Assembly (NCBI GenBank): GCA_037349315.1
Contig: JBAIAC010000006.1
Span: 56,912,501 to 56,976,500 of the forward strand
DNA: 64,000 bases
Direction of reading: 5' to 3'
DNA from: Chelydra serpentina
Lineage: Eukaryota > Chordata > Testudines > Chelydridae
Part shown: positions 58,904-64,000 of the stretch, piece by piece
How the letters are laid out: each line of letters opens with the position of its first letter
Numbering within the stretch: the first letter of the stretch is position 1
Program-made: the position numbers and the translations under genes
The notes under the pieces: model-generated
The model's database searches: none
Told to the model about the DNA's origin: nothing
The model's input: the letters and a program-made list of their open reading frames with translations, nothing else

Positions 58904-59545
58904 AGGGTTGCCACCTTTCTAATCGCACAAAACGGAACACCTTTGCCACTGCCCTGCCCCTTCTCTGAGGCCTTGCTCCCTCCCTCCCCCCTCCCCCTGT
59001 TTGCTCGCTCTCCCCAACCTCACTCACTTGCTTATTTTCATTGGGCTGGGGCAGGGGGTTGTGGTGCAGGAGGGGGTGAGAGCTCCAGCTGGGGGTGTGG
59101 GTTCTAGGGTAGGGCCAGAAATGAGGGGTTCAGAATATGGCAGGGGACTCTGGGCTGGGGCAGGGGGTTAGAGTGCATGGGGGGGGGAGGGGAGGGCTAC
59201 CCCTGGGGGTGTGGGTTCTGGGGTGGGGCCAGGGATGAGGAGTTTGGCGTCCAGGAGGGGGTGCGGGCTCTGGGCGGCACTTACCTCTGCGGGCTCCTGG
59301 GAAGCGGCGACATGTCCCTCCAATGGGAGCTGTGGAGCCGGCGCTTGGGGCAGCGTACTGAGCCCCCATGGCCATCCCTACACCTAGGAGATGGAGGGAC
59401 ATGCTGGCAATTTTCTGGGAGCTGTGCGGAGCCAAGTAGGGAGCCTTCCAGTCCTGTGCCAACCAGACTTTTAATGGCCCTGTTGCCGTCAGAGTCCCTT
59501 TTTGACCAGGTGTTCTGGTAGAAAACTGGACACCTGACAACCCTT
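58904..59545. mobile_element. GC-skewed hAT-like MITE
   Basis: The ends AGGGTTGCCACC and inverted AAGGGTTGTCAGG are inverted repeats. Flanks share TTCTGGG (58896-58902 and 59547-59553). The interior has tandem G-rich phrases such as 'gctggggcagggggttg' and 'gtgtgggttctggggtgggg'. Frames of 110-136 codons across it reflect that composition. Confidence 0.75.
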
Positions 59546-62235
59546 GTTCTGGGAAAGGACATGCTTGAGCTACTGGGGGGGGTGTGTGTGGGGGGGGGGG
59601 GGGCGATCAGCATTAGTCCTTGGGACCTAGGGCAGCTGGCTACTGGGTCCCAATTCCAGAAGGCGCATCAGTCAGAGAGGCCATGCCCAGGAAGTGTGCC
59701 AGAGATGCCATAGCCATAGTCCGTGCTGGAGCCTACTCAAATGAAGGAAAGCTTGAAAGCACACAGGCTCAGCATCTGGGTCCAAACACAGCAGTCTGGT
59801 GAGCATCCAGCAGAGGAAGCTTAACTAGAGCTGTAACAGCGCATTTGAATCCAAATCTGCACATACAGGTTGCTGAGAAGATAAACGTATGGAGGCAAGG
59901 CTATAGTTCGTTCAAGAAATCAAAGCAGCTGAGACGACTGAATGTGCCCAGCACCTATCATTTGCCCAGCTATGCTGGTACTGGAAAAATGTGCATACTA
60001 TTTTGCAACTCCAGGGATTAATAAATGTGTGTGTTTCCAAACCCTGATGACAGCTGAATTATTTTCATAGGCTTGCAGTGCTGGAGACCTAATATTTCAT
60101 TTGTAATCTAGCAGATGGTTAAGTAATTTTCAAGAAAATGGCTGAAAAGCAAGTGTTGTTTTCTTGTATGTCTCCAATACAAGATTTCTCAAGCTTGTCA
60201 GAGGATAATCTGAATTCTTTATTTAGTACTCTACATTTAACTCCCTCTGATACCACTCTCCTTTGTTAAAATGTCATATTTTTAACAAGCATTTTGCATG
60301 CTGACAAAAAACATTTCATCTAGTAAAGTCTACCTTCCCCGTCAAAATGTATTTTGTACATATACTGGACAATCACAACCCTTAATTCAGTTACTCCTAA
60401 TTGACAGGAAGTTTTTTTTCTCCTAATTAATGTAATTTGTTCTCTAATCTACATGCTGCATAATATTTACTAATGTGTATTATTCTTCTATTCTGTTTTC
60501 ATTTCAAGGAATACGGTTTTTCTCCAGTAAAGTCTCTGTTCAATAAGGTAAACTGAATGTTTCAAAAGTTGGGGAACTGAAAACTAAATCCCTGATCATG
60601 CAATATACTGAGAGGACTGATCCCTGAATATTCCTGGTAAACTTTATAGGATTATGTGGGCGCAACCTGTCCACCTTGTGAGGGCTCGATCCTGCTCTAG
60701 TTTAAGTCAGAGGGTGTGTTGCCATTATATTAATGAGCAGGATTATGCTCAGACCAATAGCACTGCTAACGTAAGGGCTGCAAGACAAAACCACCATTAC
60801 ATGATTTAGATAGTATTAAAGAGTAGAATATTTTACAAGTTTGTGTTTTTTTTTCTTAAATGTGAAGTTATTAAATAAACTAAGAACTTTACCATCCTGG
60901 TTATTAAAGGGTCTATGCTAAAATCCTCACTCAAAGCTCCTACTATTGGTCAATGGGAGCTTTGCCTGCATCAAGGCCTTAGCATTGTGCCTGAAGAGCT
61001 TTTCATGAAGCAGGAGGAGGGGATGCCATTTATTTTTTATCATCCATTAAAATTCTTTATTGTATGGGGGCAGTAACTTGAAAAATGTTTCCTTTTAGTA
61101 CAGGACAGTCCCTCTTTTATAGCAAGATATTTAACTCTTCCCATTCCTTTATCTTCAAAAAGCTCTCCTAGTCTCCACTTTTTCTCCCCATGCAGCCCCA
61201 CCTACACCTATTCAGTGTTGGCAGGTATGTTTGAAGCCACCCAGGAATTCTACCCTGCAAAAATAAACAGTGTGAAGACAGTGAGCCTGACTATTACAAT
61301 GGCACATGTGGTACTGGATACAGATCCAATATGTTAATTTGAAATCTGCAATTATGTTTAAATTTGCAATTAGAGTCTTGACAGTTACGTGTCTGTTTTG
61401 TAATTTTCTCAAGATGTGGGCACAAGTATCCGTTACTCACCATTTGCTAACCTGTAGCTAGTTGGAGCAGATTTGGTAGCAGCTTTTAAAAAGCAAGGAG
61501 CTGCTACTTCCTAGTGTCTTTGCATTTTTAAAATTAAAACAATTGCTGGTGCTCTCAAAACAAACAGTGAATGTGCTGCAAGCCCTGGAATTTATTAATC
61601 AATTACACTGTAAAACTGCAAGCACAGACCACACTTAACAAAATTCATGGCCAGAGTGTGTGTCAGCAAAACATTGCTACAGAATCATTTAACTGATAAA
61701 GCACATAGCATTAGCTCAGAAAGCTTGTTCTGAATAAAGTGCCTCCCCCACCCCCGAGTATTTACTGCAAATGAGACATGGGAATAGGTTTCTCTGCACT
61801 GTTTCTTCCCCCCCTTGTGTAATTTAAGGCAGCAAGACCAAGTGGTGTAGGAGCATACTAACTACTATCATAGAAGGAAGATACTGATAAGTAACAGTCC
61901 CTGTGAAATGTTAAGTAAACATGATGATTTAGTCCTGCCTGCTACATATTGGCTTCAACTCAGACTCCAGGTGGTACAACATGGCATAAAACCACCTTTG
62001 CCCCACCCCTTCCCATAGTGCTGCCCTTTCTGTGCTTTGTTTCTCAGGTGGTGCGGCCCAGGATCTAGCCAAGTCTCACTGGAGCATTATACGATTTCAA
62101 AGCAATGGCTGATTGAGGAGAATACTGAAGCCGAATGGTGCTCCATACAGCGTTGTTCCCTAGCAGAGTGGCAGATTTTCAGAGCAGCATTAATGCCTGC
62201 TCAAGGCTCTGAGCCCCTTCTCCCATGATCTATAA

Positions 62236-62482
62236 CAGGGGTCTCCAAACTTTAGGAGATGAGGGCCACATTAGATTTTTGAAGGGGCTTCGCGGGCCGG
62301 CTTTAGGGAGTGCAGGGCCCGATTTCGACGGGGCCCTGCCGCCGAAATACCGCCGAGGCAGCAGCAGCGTTTGAGCTGCCGCTGAAGTGCCGCCGAGGCA
62401 GCGTCAGCAATTGGTTGGGGGGCCAGACAAATTGAAGCCGCGGGCCGGATCCGGCCCTCAGGCCATAGTTTGGAGACCCCTG
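62236..62482. mobile_element. hAT (Charlie-like) MITE with perfect 16-bp ends
   Basis: Both termini are CAGGGGTCTCCAAACT, exact inverted repeats. Flanking 8-mers atctataa (62228-62235) and atctatag (62483-62490) match at seven positions. The interior has 'gccgccgaggcagc' repeats and 'gcgggccggatccggccct'. Confidence 0.85.
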
Positions 62483-62589
62483 ATCTATAGCCTCATTTAT
62501 AGTTTCTTTGTGAGGTTAGTACTAAATTGTCGGTGATTATGAATAACAAACATTTGATAGCATACGCAGTAGCCACTATCGTACAGTGC

Positions 62590-62767
62590 CACATGTCAAA
62601 GTCTCAGGAAAACAAAGGGAAATCAATTGCGAGGGTTGTGGTGGATGCTCTATCACTAGAAATTTTTAAATCAAGACTGGCTGTTTTTCTGAAAACCAAT
62701 GCTGTATCTCTAGCAGGAATTAATTCCATGCTTTCCTATCACCGGTGTTATGCAGGTCAGACTAAAT
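62590..62767 (+). mobile_element. CR1-like LINE 3' end, left part
   Basis: 'gaaatttttaaatcaagact', 'ctagcaggaattaattcc' and 'ttatgcaggtcagactaaat' are landmarks of a CR1-related tail. It is interrupted at 62767 and resumes at 63436 with 'gatcacaatgg'. Confidence 0.7.
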
Positions 62768-63427
62768 CAGGGATCTCAAACTCAAATCACCACGAGGGCC
62801 ACATGAGGACTAGTACATTGGCCCGAGGGCCGCATCACTGAAACTTTTTCATACAACGATACAAAAGTATAGTCAAAAATGAAAAAAATGAAGAGTTTTA
62901 TATAGTATGCTATTAAAAGTCAATGTATTAACTTTTTTAAAATTGTAATGCAAAGAGGGGTTTAATAAAATATAGACACTCAGTAATGCACCTCACTCAA
63001 ATGACAAAACACACATTTACTTTTAGAATTACTTCAGTTAAAGCCCCCCCTCAGCCCTGCCCCCCCTCCACCCCTTCCATGAGGTCCAACCCCTTCCCCA
63101 AAGTCCCTACTCCAACTCTGCCCCCTCCCTGCCCCTCTTCCAACTCCTTCCCCAGCCCCGCCTCTTCTCCGCCTCCTCCCCTAAGCGCTCTGCATCCCCG
63201 CTCCTCCCCCGTCCCTCCTGGAAAGTCCTAAGCACTGCCAAACAGCTGTTTGACAGTGGGAAGTGCTGGAAGGTAGGCAGAGGAGCAGGGATGCAGCACA
63301 CTCGGGTGGGAGGGAAAGCAGGGGTGAGGAGAGCTTGGCTGCCGGTGGAGTCGGCGCCTATGGCGGGCTGCAGGAAATAACTCCATGGGCCACATGTGGC
63401 CCCCGGGCTGCGTGTTTGAGACCCCTG
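62768..63427. mobile_element. hAT transposon inserted in a LINE tail
   Basis: The ends CAGGGATCTCAAACTC and inverted CAGGGGTCTCAAACAC are flanked by the perfect 8-bp duplication gactaaat (62760-62767 and 63428-63435). The interior has an AT-rich left half and a C-rich right half without coding capacity. Confidence 0.85.
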
Positions 63428-64000
63428 GACTAAATGATCACAATGGATTTATTAATCTATGAATTCATACAATCTACATATAAAAAAGAAGAAATACAAT
63501 TCTGTCTTCTGTAAAAGTAAACAACCAAAGTCCAAGAGGAATACTTATCAGCATGTGAAATAAGCATATAAACAATAAACACAGTAGAACAATGGTTCTC
63601 AAACTGTGGTCTGGTTAGTGTTTGCTGCTCACACACTGCAGTTTCTCTTTCCTGTCTTCAGCTGCTAGGTGTAATTTCATAGGAAGACAGCACTGTGTAC
63701 TGTCATACATCATTTAAAAAAAAAACAACAACCCAGAACCAACATGACGGTGGCTTCCATTTCCTCTGACCCCTTTAGTTTATATTGCATCTCCCTCCTG
63801 CTCTTCCTCTATCTTACCTGTTAGGGTTTGACTTTGCTCCCTATATAGTTCATGGCAAAACCAATTGATGTCAGTGGTACAGGACTGGGCCCTTAAGTTG
63901 TAAATTCATTGGGTCTGTGACAGGTTTTGTTTTGTTTGTATGGTGTTTTTTTTTAGGGGGGGGAGGAGAGGGTACAGTGCTTAGCACAATGCTCTTCCAA

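Larger units (their letters stand above)
46916..64000 (+). other. SH3BGRL2: SH3BGRL2 intron 1 (to the window end)
   Basis: From the GTGAGT donor onward I found no second exon. The intron is AT-rich and filled with repeats listed separately. Unlisted stretches (47466-48928, 49170-49670, 49885-50160, 50575-53950, 56290-58900, 59550-62230) hold no gene that I can support. Simple repeats include (TTTA)n at about 48464-48497, (GT)n at about 52411-52431 and a T run at about 54698-54723. Confidence 0.75.

Noticed and set aside
46916..64000. Second exon of SH3BGRL2
   Set aside because: I scanned for a frame beginning IKKKQQDVV-like after an acceptor and found none. The exon is presumably beyond the window.

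Overview
The window is vertebrate nuclear DNA, almost certainly from a cryptodiran turtle. Two copies of a tRNA-derived SINE (29161-29371 plus, 49674-49881 minus) closely resemble the Cry/tortoise Pol III SINEs. They sit among CR1 LINE tails, PIF/Harbinger and hAT DNA transposons, solo LTRs and Penelope-like termini of types common in turtle genomes. Family names are recognised by eye; no database search was run.

Only two host genes are visible, arranged head to head. On the minus strand at the left are three exons of LCA5 (lebercilin): 7845-8228, 4077-4606 and 1846-1983, reading toward coordinate 1, with a likely CpG-island promoter at about 9150-9850. On the plus strand at the right is coding exon 1 of SH3BGRL2 (46871-46915) inside a second CpG island. 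Its first intron fills the rest of the window. The same order and orientation exists on human 6q14.1, so this is a conserved syntenic block.

The roughly 37 kb between the two promoters is a graveyard of transposons. At 12095-14732 a Harbinger-type MITE contains a second Harbinger MITE, itself split by a third, plus a LINE fragment. Further along are a foldback hAT (10592-10899), a Penelope-like terminus with a hammerhead-ribozyme core (18560-18988), hAT and LINE debris (21.1-22.1 kb), an inverted pair of GC-skewed repeats (22.7-23.3 and 25.7-26.45 kb), a solo LTR (26741-27911), and a degenerate non-LTR element split by a second solo LTR (39381-40490).

The most notable element is a 5270 bp PIF/Harbinger transposon at 30852-36121, inserted with a TTA duplication into a CR1 tail. 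It carries a DDE transposase with all three catalytic residues, a convergent multi-exon Myb/SANT-like gene broken by one in-frame TGA, an alternating 77-81 bp minisatellite, and an extra unexplained 96-codon ORF with a good start context and its own poly(A) signal. Its terminal motif recurs in MITEs at 12207 and 54349.

The SH3BGRL2 intron holds more CR1, hAT, Harbinger, SINE and inverted Penelope-like insertions. Most other short ORFs are chance or lie in repeats.
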